Assembly (NCBI RefSeq): GCF_002951835.1
Contig: NZ_CP019448.1
Coordinates: 2,405,863-2,469,862, forward strand
DNA: 64,000 bases
Source of the DNA: Simonsiella muelleri ATCC 29453
Lineage (GTDB): Bacteria; Pseudomonadota; Gammaproteobacteria; Burkholderiales; Neisseriaceae
Direction of reading: 5' to 3'
The position numbers and the translations under genes are program-made. Of the stretch, positions 23,903 to 32,311 are shown one piece after another (positions within the stretch are counted from its first letter, which is position 1; each line of letters opens with the position of its first letter). Under the pieces are notes generated by a model. That model was not told the origin of the DNA and searched no databases. It worked only from the letters and a program-made list of their open reading frames with translations.

Positions 23903-24568
23903 ATGATTGATTACGTGAATAAAATTATGAAACAATATCTATTTATTTTTATTATATTTTTATCTGCATTCATTCATGCTCAACCACTTTATATAGAAAA
24001 TCCAATTGTGCATCAAACCATTCGCGTAAAAAGCTGGAAAGAAAAACGAGACTTCGGTATTGTGAAACAAGATTTGGATTTTTCCTGTGGTGCGGCTTCG
24101 GTTGCTACTTTGCTGAATAATTTTTATGGACAAAGTCTGACCGAAGAAACCATATTGAATAAAATGGACAAAACCCAAATGCGAGCATCATTTGAAGATA
24201 TGCAACGCATTATGCCTGAATTGGGTTTCCAAGCTAAAGGCTATGCTTTGCCATTTGAACAATTGATGCAACTGAAAATCCCTGTGATTGTGTATTTGAA
24301 ATACCGAAAAAATGACCATTTTTCCGTTTTGCGTGGTATTAATGAGCATACAATTTTATTGGCAGACCCATCATTAGGTCATGTTTCCATGAGTAAATCT
24401 CAATTTTTAGATGCGTGGAAAACACGTGATGGCGATATGGAAGGAAAAATATTGGCAATTATACCTAAAAAATTAGATATTTCAGAAAATTCAATATTTT
24501 TTAATAAAAAACCGATTCGCCAAACACATTTTGCAGTCAAACAATTGTACATTTGGCAAAAACGTTAA
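23903..24568 (+). CDS. Sec-exported stand-alone C39 peptidase
   Basis: A protein of 221 residues. An N-terminal signal peptide (KQYLFIFIIFLSAFIHA, cut before QPLY) is followed by a C39 papain-like domain. The active residues are visible: Gln56 and Cys62 in KQDLDFSCGAASVATLL, His139 in NDHFSVLRGI and Asp155 in LLADPSLGH. There is no ABC or membrane domain, unlike PCAT exporters. FapD of the Pseudomonas functional-amyloid system is a known example of a C39-like protease working with an outer-membrane barrel. Here it ends a cluster with a barrel and Sec-signal peptides, so it probably trims their leaders in the periplasm. GGAG lies eight bases before ATG 23903; ATG 23927 is an alternative. Confidence 0.85.
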   Translation: MIDYVNKIMKQYLFIFIIFLSAFIHAQPLYIENPIVHQTIRVKSWKEKRDFGIVKQDLDFSCGAASVATLLNNFYGQSLTEETILNKMDKTQMRASFEDMQRIMPELGFQAKGYALPFEQLMQLKIPVIVYLKYRKNDHFSVLRGINEHTILLADPSLGHVSMSKSQFLDAWKTRDGDMEGKILAIIPKKLDISENSIFFNKKPIRQTHFAVKQLYIWQKR

Positions 24569-24656
24569 ATTGAAACAAACAAAAGGCTGTTTGAATGATT
24601 CAGGCAGCCTTTTCCGTTATAATCGTATTATCTCAATACAAAACCTTTCTGATTTT

Positions 24657-26549
24657 ATGCCAAATATTTTCTATGAAGACGGCGGACAATTCAAAGTCGC
24701 CAGCATTATTCAAAAAAACGATTCCACTTATCAAGCCAATACTCAACATGGTAAACGCGTCAAAATCAAAATCAACAACGTATTTATTGAATTTGATGGC
24801 AGCATGGATGATTTTTTGCAATCCGTTCAAGTCCAAGCCAATGATATAGACACCGAATTATTATGGGAATGTGTGGGGACTGATGAATTTGATTTTCAGG
24901 CAGCCGCTAAAGAATATTTTGGCAGTCAGCCCAGCAAAAGCCAATTAGCAGCAACTTTGATGGCGTTGTATGCTGCGCCAATGTATTTTCATAAAAAAAA
25001 TAAAGGTGTATTCAAAGCTGCACCTGAAAATGTATTAAAACAAGCACTTGACGCCATTGAACGCAAAGCTCGACAAGAAGCACAAGTCCAAAAATGGGCT
25101 GAACAATTGGTTTCAGGCAGCTTGCCTGATGAAATCGCTACTGAGTTGCCCAAAATTTTGCACGCACCTGACAAACAATCCTTGGCTTATAAAGCTTTTT
25201 ATCAGGCTATGGATACGCTGAAAATGTCCGCATATGAATTGGCAAAACACACGGGTGGTATCACGTCTATGCCACAATATTTGTTACAACGTTTTGAAGT
25301 TAAATATTTTCCGCGTGGCACAGTGTTACCTGATGTGGTGATGTCCATGCAGCCTGAAAATTTGTCAGTGGCAAATGTACAAGCGTTTTCCATTGATGAT
25401 GTGTCCACGACCGAAGTAGATGACGCGTTGTCGGTACAAGATTTGGGCGGTGGCGTGAAACGTGTGGGGATTCACATCGCCGCACCGTCTTTGGCGATTG
25501 AACCAAACAGCGAGATTGAGAAAATTATTCTTCAGCGATTGAGTACGGTGTATTTTCCTGCCAATAAAATCACGATGTTGCCTAAAAATTGGATTAGTGC
25601 ATTTAGCTTGGACGAAGGTAAAATTGTGCCAGCGTTTAGTATTTATTTTGATGTGAGTTCGGATTGGCAACTCTCTGAACCAATTAGTAAAATTGAACTG
25701 GTACCCATTGAAACCAATTTGCGTATTCAGCATATCGAACCGTTTTTTAACAGTGAAACAGGTGTAGGCAGTGCAGACAATCTGCAATTCAAACATCATG
25801 CGGATTGCTTGTATCTGCTTGAGTTATCATACGAATTGCAAAAAAAACGAGACCGTTTAGAAGACCCTACATTGCCGAAAAAATATGATTATGGCATTGA
25901 TTTTGATGCCGATGGTAAAGTCATCATCACACGCCGTGAGCGTGGTTCACCGATTGATACGCTGGTTAGTGAAATGATGATTTTGGCAAATACATCTTGG
26001 GCAAAAATGTTGCATGATAATAATTTGGCTGGATTATTTCGCGTGCAACCCAGTGGGCGCGTGCGAATGTCTACGCATTCTGAGCCACATATTGGTATGA
26101 ACGTGGCGCATTATGGCTGGTTCACATCTCCCTTGCGCCGTGCTAGTGATTACATCAACCAAAAACAATTGCAAAGCGTGCTGCAAAATGATGTTGCACC
26201 GCGTTTTGATAATACTGAAAGCGATTTATTTGTGGCATTGGGGAATTTTGAGGCGGCATATTCTGCGTACCGTGCGTTTCAGGATATGATGGAAAGTTAT
26301 TGGGCGATGGTATGGTTGAAACAAGAAAATATTCGTGAAATCAATGCGGTAGTATTGAAAGAAGAATTGGTACGTTTAGAAGGTTTACCTTTGACGGCAC
26401 GCGCAACAGGTATTCCGCTGGAAATCGCGCCTAAATCCACTGTGAAATTAGCCATTAATGAAATTGACCCAGAGCAACAATTTATCGCATTGAAATATTT
26501 AACAGTTATTCCAGATGATGTAAGCAAATCTAGTTTATTAGATGAATAA
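24657..26549 (+). CDS. RNB-domain exoribonuclease (RNase II/R type)
   Basis: A protein of 630 residues. The catalytic RNB domain spans about 240-540, with FSIDDVSTTEVDDALSVQ carrying the acidic cluster, VGIHIAAPSLAI, the helix SEMMILANTSWAKML, and GWFTSPLRRASDYINQKQL. A degenerate C-terminal S1-like part follows, and an N-terminal OB-like region (MPNIFYEDGGQFKVASI) precedes it. It degrades RNA 3' to 5'. Although the frame is open from 24531, I chose the ATG at 24657 because a TATAAT (24617-24622) lies just upstream of it. It is longer than the Neisseria VacB-like short forms but shorter than RNase R. Confidence 0.85.
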   Translation: MPNIFYEDGGQFKVASIIQKNDSTYQANTQHGKRVKIKINNVFIEFDGSMDDFLQSVQVQANDIDTELLWECVGTDEFDFQAAAKEYFGSQPSKSQLAATLMALYAAPMYFHKKNKGVFKAAPENVLKQALDAIERKARQEAQVQKWAEQLVSGSLPDEIATELPKILHAPDKQSLAYKAFYQAMDTLKMSAYELAKHTGGITSMPQYLLQRFEVKYFPRGTVLPDVVMSMQPENLSVANVQAFSIDDVSTTEVDDALSVQDLGGGVKRVGIHIAAPSLAIEPNSEIEKIILQRLSTVYFPANKITMLPKNWISAFSLDEGKIVPAFSIYFDVSSDWQLSEPISKIELVPIETNLRIQHIEPFFNSETGVGSADNLQFKHHADCLYLLELSYELQKKRDRLEDPTLPKKYDYGIDFDADGKVIITRRERGSPIDTLVSEMMILANTSWAKMLHDNNLAGLFRVQPSGRVRMSTHSEPHIGMNVAHYGWFTSPLRRASDYINQKQLQSVLQNDVAPRFDNTESDLFVALGNFEAAYSAYRAFQDMMESYWAMVWLKQENIREINAVVLKEELVRLEGLPLTARATGIPLEIAPKSTVKLAINEIDPEQQFIALKYLTVIPDDVSKSSLLDE

Positions 26550-26810
26550 TCTTTCAGGTTGCCTAAATTATCTATTTAATTGGAAAATTAAAATTTTTCA
26601 ATGATATATTTTAGACAGCTTTGTGGTATAAAACAAAAATCTTTTAGGCAGCCTGAAAAATTTGGTTTTCAGGTTGCCTTTATTCTATAGGGAAATTGAA
26701 ATAAAACTCATTATTATAATATTTGTGATATAATCATTAAGATTCAATTTGTTAAATCACTTTCAGGCTGCCTGAAAGATTCTTCCATCTCAAAAATAAA
26801 GGGTTCAACT

Positions 26811-28229
26811 ATGACTGGTTTTGTTGTGATTGGCATGATTGTTTTGATTGCTTTGCTGATGATTGGCTTGGTGTTGGCTTTGTTGTATCGTCGCGTGGTA
26901 AAAACCAACGAAGTACATATCGTGCAAACCAATCGTGATACCAAATCATTTGGTAAAGACACCAATAATGGCAATGTGTATTACGCATTTCCATCGTGGA
27001 TTCCGAAATTGGGTGTATCCACGATTGTGCTGCCGATGTCAGTTTTTGATGTGCGAATCAATGATTATGAAGCCTATGATTTGGAACGTTTGCCTTTTAA
27101 AGTGGATTTGACAGCATTTTTCCGTATTTCAGAATCTAATCTTGCTGCGCAGCGCGTGTCTAATTTTGAGGATTTGCAAGCACAATTGGAAGCGATTATT
27201 CAAGGTTCGGTGCGTTCTATTTTATCCAGCAAAAATTTGAATGACATTTTGCAAATGCGTAGCGAATTGGGACAAGATTTTACTGATGCAGTACGCGAAC
27301 AGTTGCGAAATTGGGGCGTTGAGCCAGTGAAAGCCATTGAATTAATGGATATTCGCGACAGTGGCGACAGTAAAGTGATTCACAATATTATGGCAATTAA
27401 GCAATCGGATATTGAACGCCAAAGCCGTACTGAAGTTGCCAAAAATCAAAAAGAAGCTCAATTGGCAGAAATTGAAGCCCAAAAAGAAGCCGACATTAAA
27501 CGCCAAGAAGCCGAACAAGCGGTCGGTATGAAAACGGTAGAAAATCATCGTGAAGTGGCGTTGCAAGAACAAAAAGCACAACAGCAAATTGAAAGCGAAA
27601 AGAAAATCACTGCCGAGCAAGAAATGGCGGTAAAACGCGTAACCAGCACGCGTGAGGCAGAAATTGCTAAAGATGTGGCGATTGTGAATGCAGAAAAAGA
27701 CCAGCGTGAGCGCGAAATCAAAGCAATGGCGGATAAAAATGTGATGGAAGTGAATGCCGAAGCTGAACGTAATCGCCAAATTTTGGTGGCAGAAGGTCAG
27801 AAAGAACAAGCGTTTTTGGCGGCCGCCGCAAATTTGGAAACTAAAGATAAAGAAGCGCAAGGTATCGCAAAAATCGGTTCTGCTGAAGCCGAAGCGCGAA
27901 AATTATTGGAAATTTCTTTGGTATCGGGGCAAATTCAGTTAGCGCAAGAAATTGGTGAAAATGAAGGTTATCAACGCTATTTGATTGAAATTCGCCAAGT
28001 GGAAGCCAATGAAAAAATTGGTATTGAACAGGCTAAAGCGTTGTCGGCGGCGGATTTGAAATTGATTGTGAATGATGGTGGTTCTGTGGTGGGCGGTATG
28101 GATAAATTAAGCAAATTGTTGTCATCGCAAGGTGGGGCAAATTTGGGTTCTATGCTGGAGAGTTTGGGGCAATTTGAAAACGGTCAGAAGTTGATTGAGA
28201 AATTTACTCGCCCCAATGATACAGAATAG
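26811..28229 (+). CDS. Flotillin/SPFH-family membrane protein
   Basis: A protein of 472 residues with an N-terminal membrane segment (VVIGMIVLIALLMIGLVLALLY), an SPFH/band-7 domain (about 30-190) and a long Ala/Glu/Lys-rich coiled coil (about 190-350) of the flotillin type, ending in a Gly/Ser-containing tail. Flotillins organise membrane microdomains and scaffolds; this one resembles YqiK. Usually an NfeD-like protein is encoded next door, but it is missing here. The gene is monocistronic. A DUS is found upstream (26763-26777) and a DUS-pair terminator downstream. Confidence 0.85.
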   Translation: MTGFVVIGMIVLIALLMIGLVLALLYRRVVKTNEVHIVQTNRDTKSFGKDTNNGNVYYAFPSWIPKLGVSTIVLPMSVFDVRINDYEAYDLERLPFKVDLTAFFRISESNLAAQRVSNFEDLQAQLEAIIQGSVRSILSSKNLNDILQMRSELGQDFTDAVREQLRNWGVEPVKAIELMDIRDSGDSKVIHNIMAIKQSDIERQSRTEVAKNQKEAQLAEIEAQKEADIKRQEAEQAVGMKTVENHREVALQEQKAQQQIESEKKITAEQEMAVKRVTSTREAEIAKDVAIVNAEKDQREREIKAMADKNVMEVNAEAERNRQILVAEGQKEQAFLAAAANLETKDKEAQGIAKIGSAEAEARKLLEISLVSGQIQLAQEIGENEGYQRYLIEIRQVEANEKIGIEQAKALSAADLKLIVNDGGSVVGGMDKLSKLLSSQGGANLGSMLESLGQFENGQKLIEKFTRPNDTE

Positions 28230-28356
28230 AGATACAGTGAAGTCAAATTGTACTGGCACCATATGGTCATTATGTACACAGCGGTCATGGTTGTCTTATT
28301 CTAATCGCCGTATCCTTGAATTAGAAAATTAATTAAGAATTAAATTGTTAAATCAA

Positions 28357-28401
28357 AAGGCAGCCTGAAAACATTTTATCAATGCGTTTTCAGGCTGCCT
28401 T
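28357..28401. terminator. DUS-pair terminator between the flotillin and psd genes
   Basis: AAGGCAGCCTGAAAAC and GTTTTCAGGCTGCCTT form a 16-bp stem between convergent genes. Confidence 0.8.
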
Positions 28402-28411
28402 CATTTAATAA

Positions 28412-29962
28412 TTATTTTTTATCTTTGATTTCCGTCCGAATAATCACTTCACGCGGTTCAATGGTCTGCCAAGGTTCGGGCACGGCTGCAAACACTTCAC
28501 GGCGCACAATGGGTGGGCGTGCTGCAATTTCAGCTAACGCTTCAGCTTCGGCTTTTGCTTTGGCTTCTTGTTCGGCTTTTACTTTTGCTTTTGCTTCTGT
28601 AGCTGCTTTTGCTTTAGCAGCAGCATCTGCTTTTAATTTGGCTTCCGCATCGGCACGCGCTTTGGCGATGGCTTCTTCTTTTGCTTTTGCTTCTGCCAGA
28701 ACTTTAGCCTCCTGTTCAGCTTTAGCTTTAGCGGCAGCGGCTTCTTGTTCAGCTTTTAATTTTTCTGCTTGAGCTTTAGCTTCCTGTTCGGCTTTAGCTT
28801 TAGCGGCAGCGGCTTCTTGTTCAGCTTTTAATTTTTCTGCTTGAGCTTTAGCTTCCTGTTCGGCTTTAGCTTTAGCGGCGGCGGCTTCTTGTTCAGCTTT
28901 TAATTTTTCTGCTTGAGCTTTGGCTTCTTGTTCAGCTTTTGCTTTAGCGGCGGCAGCATCTTGTTCCGCTTTTAATTTTGCCATTTCGGCTTCGGCTGCA
29001 GCTTTGGCACGTTCCACTTCCAAACGTGCTTGTTCGGCTTGGGCTTTTAATTGTGCAATCTCTGCATCGGCTTGTGCTTTGGCTTGTGCTACTGCTTGAC
29101 GTGCTTGCTCATTTTCAGCTTTTAATTTTTCGGTTTCGGCTTTCAATCGTGCTTCTTCTTCAGATACTTGCGTCAACTCAAATTGTGTTGTTGTGCTGGC
29201 TGCGGTAGGTGTAGATTCAGCATGTTGCGCTTGGACATCGGCTTTTAAGCGTGATTCAGCTAACGATTTATTGGTAGAAATACCATTGTTTTCATCATCG
29301 GGCACATCGGATTTTTCTAATGGCAAATACGCCAAAATGGTTTCACTGGCGCGAATTTTATCGCCAATTGCCACGTTTGCTGTTGCGTCTAATGGTAAAT
29401 ATACATCAATGCGTGAACCAAAACGAATGAAACCATAGCGTTCGCCACGCAAAATACTGTCGCCTTTATTGGTGTAACACAAAATGCGACGCGCAACCAA
29501 CCCTGCTACTTGTACCACAGTTAATTCACGCCCTGTGCGTGTGGTCATTAATACCGCGTTGCGTTCGTTTTCGTTGCTGGATTTGTCTAAAGACGCGTTT
29601 ACGAATTTGCCTGCGGTGTACTGTACTTCTGTTACACTGCCTGAAATAGGTGAGCGTTGTGAATGTACATTGAATATATTCATGAAAATACTGATTTTCA
29701 ATGCACTGGTTTGACGATATGGGTCAATCGCGCGTTCTACCACCACAACTCGTCCGTCTGCGGGTGATAAAATTGCATCGGGTGCTTCGGGAATATTTCG
29801 TGCTGGGTCGCGGAAAAAATTCACGCAAAACAAGGTAAACGCCCAAAACGGTAGCGACCACCAACCACATAAACAAGTAAACAAAACACTCAACACCAGT
29901 CCGCCAATAATAAACAGCCAGCCTTCTTGGGCAATAATGGTATGTGGATAATAACGGTTCAT
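28412..29962 (-). CDS. psd: Phosphatidylserine decarboxylase with long repetitive C-terminal extension
   Basis: A protein of 516 residues. Residues 1-220 form a short-type (PSD-A) decarboxylase: two N-terminal membrane segments, VNFFRDPARNIP, ILSPADGRVVVVE, FNVHSQRSPISG, and the self-cleavage site Gly-Ser in GFIRFGSRIDVYLPL, which would give the pyruvoyl group. It makes phosphatidylethanolamine. After about residue 225 there is an Ala/Lys/Glu/Gln-rich extension of some 290 residues containing tandem 24-residue units (AEKLKAEQEAAAAKAKAEQ...), probably a long helix or coiled coil, ending in VREVFAAVPEPWQTI and EVIIRTEIKDKK. Bacterial Psd normally ends near the decarboxylase domain. The extension is uninterrupted and in frame. 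Confidence 0.88.
   Translation of the reverse strand: MNRYYPHTIIAQEGWLFIIGGLVLSVLFTCLCGWWSLPFWAFTLFCVNFFRDPARNIPEAPDAILSPADGRVVVVERAIDPYRQTSALKISIFMNIFNVHSQRSPISGSVTEVQYTAGKFVNASLDKSSNENERNAVLMTTRTGRELTVVQVAGLVARRILCYTNKGDSILRGERYGFIRFGSRIDVYLPLDATANVAIGDKIRASETILAYLPLEKSDVPDDENNGISTNKSLAESRLKADVQAQHAESTPTAASTTTQFELTQVSEEEARLKAETEKLKAENEQARQAVAQAKAQADAEIAQLKAQAEQARLEVERAKAAAEAEMAKLKAEQDAAAAKAKAEQEAKAQAEKLKAEQEAAAAKAKAEQEAKAQAEKLKAEQEAAAAKAKAEQEAKAQAEKLKAEQEAAAAKAKAEQEAKVLAEAKAKEEAIAKARADAEAKLKADAAAKAKAATEAKAKVKAEQEAKAKAEAEALAEIAARPPIVRREVFAAVPEPWQTIEPREVIIRTEIKDKK
28700..28975. repeat. 72-bp tandem repeat inside the psd gene
   Basis: About three and a half copies encode the 24-residue Ala/Lys/Glu/Gln units. 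The two central copies are nearly identical at DNA level, so copy number may vary between strains by slippage. Confidence 0.75.
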
Positions 29963-30299
29963 TGTGAATCCTTCAGCTTAAAATACAGGAGCAAGATTGA
30001 TTAAAAAAATGATAGCCTTGAATTATATCTGAATGGGGGCAATTTTCCTATCATATTAATGGGGATTTGTGTGTGGCTGTGGTTTTCAGGCAGCCTGAAA
30101 AAATAACGTATTCAGTAAAATAGAAAAATTGCTGTTATTTTAGGGATAAATGGGCGTGGGGGTGGCGGCGATATGCAACGTTTTTTATGAATTGACAAAA
30201 TAAATTTCAGGCTGCCTGAAAATAAATTACCACAAAATAAAATATTTAGGTTAGAATCCCAGTTCATTTTTAACCATTTTAACCATAAGGACAACACCG
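29963..30299. other. Intergenic region between psd and the BI-1 gene
   Basis: Divergent promoters for psd and the BI-1-type gene must lie here. I see two DUS copies (30086-30100 and 30207-30221) and no open frame of coding character. Confidence 0.5.
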
Positions 30300-30986
30300 A
30301 TGGATAATCAAGTAACCAACCAATACGGACACAGTTTGCCCAGTACCAATCTTGTTTTGCAAAAAACTTATCGCTTATTGGCGTGGTCATTTTTGCCTTG
30401 CATCTTAGGGGCGGTGGCTGGCATGGTGTTTAATCCGATGGCGGTATTAGGCGGCGGCTGGATTGGTATTGTTGCCGTATTTGCGTTTTTCTATGGTATG
30501 ATTTTTGTCATTGAAAAAAATCGCTACAGCAATACAGGTGTGATTTTGTTGATGATTTTTACGTTTGGCATGGGCATTTTACTCAGTGGCTTGCTACGCG
30601 TAGCGGGAATGTACAGCAACGGCGCACAATTGGTAGCGGTGGCGGCTGCGATGACGGCTGGTATTTTTTTCACGGTATCTGCTTTGGCACGTAACCCAAA
30701 ATTTGCGATTAACACCAATAAATTAGGTAGCTTTTTAATGGCTGGTGTGGTGGTGGTGATGATTGCGGTCATTGCCAATTTATTTTTGAATTTGCCGATG
30801 TTGTCGTTAACGATTTCGGGCGTATTTGTCTTTTTGAGTTCGTTGATGATTATGTGGAAAACGCGCGTGATTGTTGAAGGCGGCGAAGATAGCTACATCA
30901 GTGCAGCATTGAGTATTTTTATTGATATTTATAATTTATTCACTAGTTTGCTGCGTTTGTTGTTGGCATTTACAGGGGAAGATTAA
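30300..30986 (+). CDS. Bax inhibitor-1 (YccA/YbhL) family membrane protein
   Basis: A protein of 228 residues with seven hydrophobic segments after a polar N-terminus (MDNQVTNQYGHSLPSTNLVLQKTYRLLAWS). The last third contains SSLMIMWKTRVIVEGGEDSYISAALSIFIDIYNLFTSLLRLL, a characteristic stretch of the BI-1/YccA family, with the conserved acidic residues. YccA in Escherichia coli modulates the FtsH protease; other members leak calcium in a pH-dependent way. AAGGA lies nine bases before the ATG. It is monocistronic. Confidence 0.9.
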   Translation: MDNQVTNQYGHSLPSTNLVLQKTYRLLAWSFLPCILGAVAGMVFNPMAVLGGGWIGIVAVFAFFYGMIFVIEKNRYSNTGVILLMIFTFGMGILLSGLLRVAGMYSNGAQLVAVAAAMTAGIFFTVSALARNPKFAINTNKLGSFLMAGVVVVMIAVIANLFLNLPMLSLTISGVFVFLSSLMIMWKTRVIVEGGEDSYISAALSIFIDIYNLFTSLLRLLLAFTGED

Positions 30987-31194
30987 TTTTAGGCAGCCTG
31001 AAAAATGGCGTGTTTATTAATGCTTAATTAATTTTACTTTCAGGCTGCCTTAATTTTTCAGGCAGCCTGAAATTTTTTAATTTAATTAATTGAATTAAAA
31101 TGATTTATCAAATTAATAATTCACATCTACATCATTTTTCGTTTGCGCAATCTAATAAATACATAGGTTTCAGCCGATTTCACGGGTAAATTCA

Positions 31195-31223
31195 TTGACA
31201 CAAAATAGCGTAAATGCTAGAAT
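31195..31223 (+). promoter_or_regulatory. Promoter of rplM-rpsI
   Basis: TTGACA, 17 bases, TAGAAT, a strong sigma-70 promoter about 37 bases before the rplM start. Confidence 0.85.
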
Positions 31224-31259
31224 TTGCGGTTTCTATTATTAATTTTTTTTGGACTAACT

Positions 31260-31691
31260 ATGAAAACCTTTTCAGCGAAACCGCACGAAGTGCAACGCGA
31301 ATGGTTTGTAATTGACGCAGAAGACAAAGTTTTGGGTCGCGTTGCAGCCGAAGTTGCCAGTCGCTTGCGTGGTAAACACAAACCTGAATATACGCCACAC
31401 GTAGACACTGGTGACTATATTATTGTGATTAACGCCGACAAATTGCGCGTTACAGGTAACAAATTTGAAGGCAAAACTTACTATCGCCACTCAGGTTTCC
31501 CAGGCGGTATTTATGAACGTTCTTTCCGTGAAATGCAAGAGAGCTTTCCAGGTCGTGCATTGGAAACAGCCGTAAAAGGTATGTTGCCAAAAGGTCCATT
31601 GGGTTACGCTATGATTAAAAAACTGAAAGTGTATGCTGGTGCAGAACATCAACACGCTGCACAACAACCTAAAGTTTTGGAATTAAAATAA
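31260..31691 (+). CDS. rplM: 50S ribosomal protein L13
   Basis: A protein of 143 residues, the usual length. Conserved features are EWFVIDAEDKVLGRVAAEVASRLRGKHKPEYTPHVDTGDYIIVINADKLRVTG, the YYRHSGFPGG motif and AVKGMLPKGPLG. I chose the ATG at 31260; the longer open frame to 31224 overlaps the promoter -10 region. It is cotranscribed with rpsI, 15 bases downstream. L13 is an early assembly protein of the large subunit. Confidence 0.97.
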   Translation: MKTFSAKPHEVQREWFVIDAEDKVLGRVAAEVASRLRGKHKPEYTPHVDTGDYIIVINADKLRVTGNKFEGKTYYRHSGFPGGIYERSFREMQESFPGRALETAVKGMLPKGPLGYAMIKKLKVYAGAEHQHAAQQPKVLELK

Positions 31692-31706
31692 TAAGGACAC
31701 GAAATT

Positions 31707-32099
31707 ATGAACGGTAAATACTACTACGGCACAGGTCGCCGCAAAAGCTCAGTAGCTCGCGTGTTCTTGCAAAAAGGCACAGGTCAAATCATCGTGAACG
31801 GTCGCCCTGTTGATGAATTTTTCTCTCGTGAAACCAGCCGCATGGTGGTTCGCCAACCTCTGGCTTTGACTGAAAACTTAGAATCATTTGATATCAAAGT
31901 GAATGTTGTTGGTGGTGGCGAAACAGGTCAATCTGGTGCAGTACGCCATGGTATCACTCGTGCATTGATTGATTATGATGTAGCCCTGAAACCTGCTTTA
32001 TCTCAAGCTGGTTTTGTTACTCGTGACGCTCGCGAAGTGGAACGTAAAAAAGCTGGTTTGCGCAAAGCTCGTCGCGCAAAACAATTCTCAAAACGTTAA
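31707..32099 (+). CDS. rpsI: 30S ribosomal protein S9
   Basis: A protein of 130 residues. The start YYGTGRRKSSVARVFLQKGTGQIIVNGRP and the basic C-terminal tail RKKAGLRKARRAKQFSKR, which reaches the P-site tRNA, are diagnostic. AAGGA lies ten bases upstream. It is the second gene of the rplM-rpsI operon, which ends in a clear terminator. Confidence 0.97.
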   Translation: MNGKYYYGTGRRKSSVARVFLQKGTGQIIVNGRPVDEFFSRETSRMVVRQPLALTENLESFDIKVNVVGGGETGQSGAVRHGITRALIDYDVALKPALSQAGFVTRDAREVERKKAGLRKARRAKQFSKR

Positions 32100-32114
32100 T
32101 TCGTTTTTTATACA

Positions 32115-32149
32115 AGAAAAACACCTCAAGAATTTTGGGGTGTTTTTCT
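32115..32149 (+). terminator. Terminator of rplM-rpsI
   Basis: AGAAAAACACCTC pairs with GGGGTGTTTTTCT (two G-T pairs) around a 9-base loop. Confidence 0.8.
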
Positions 32150-32311
32150 ATTTTATGGATTGGAGATAAAAAAATTGTGATTTCAATTCATCCTATTTGA
32201 ATGAATTTCAATTGTAAAATGATAAATAAAAAATAGGGGGCGGATATAAAATCCACCGCCCAATTTAGATAGGTTTGGCAAAGGTTTCAGCCTAAAAATC
32301 ACTTTATTGAT

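Noticed and set aside
28425..29208. Ala/Ser/Leu-rich open frames antisense to the psd tail
   Set aside because: They arise from the repetitive Ala/Lys/Glu codons; no start signals.
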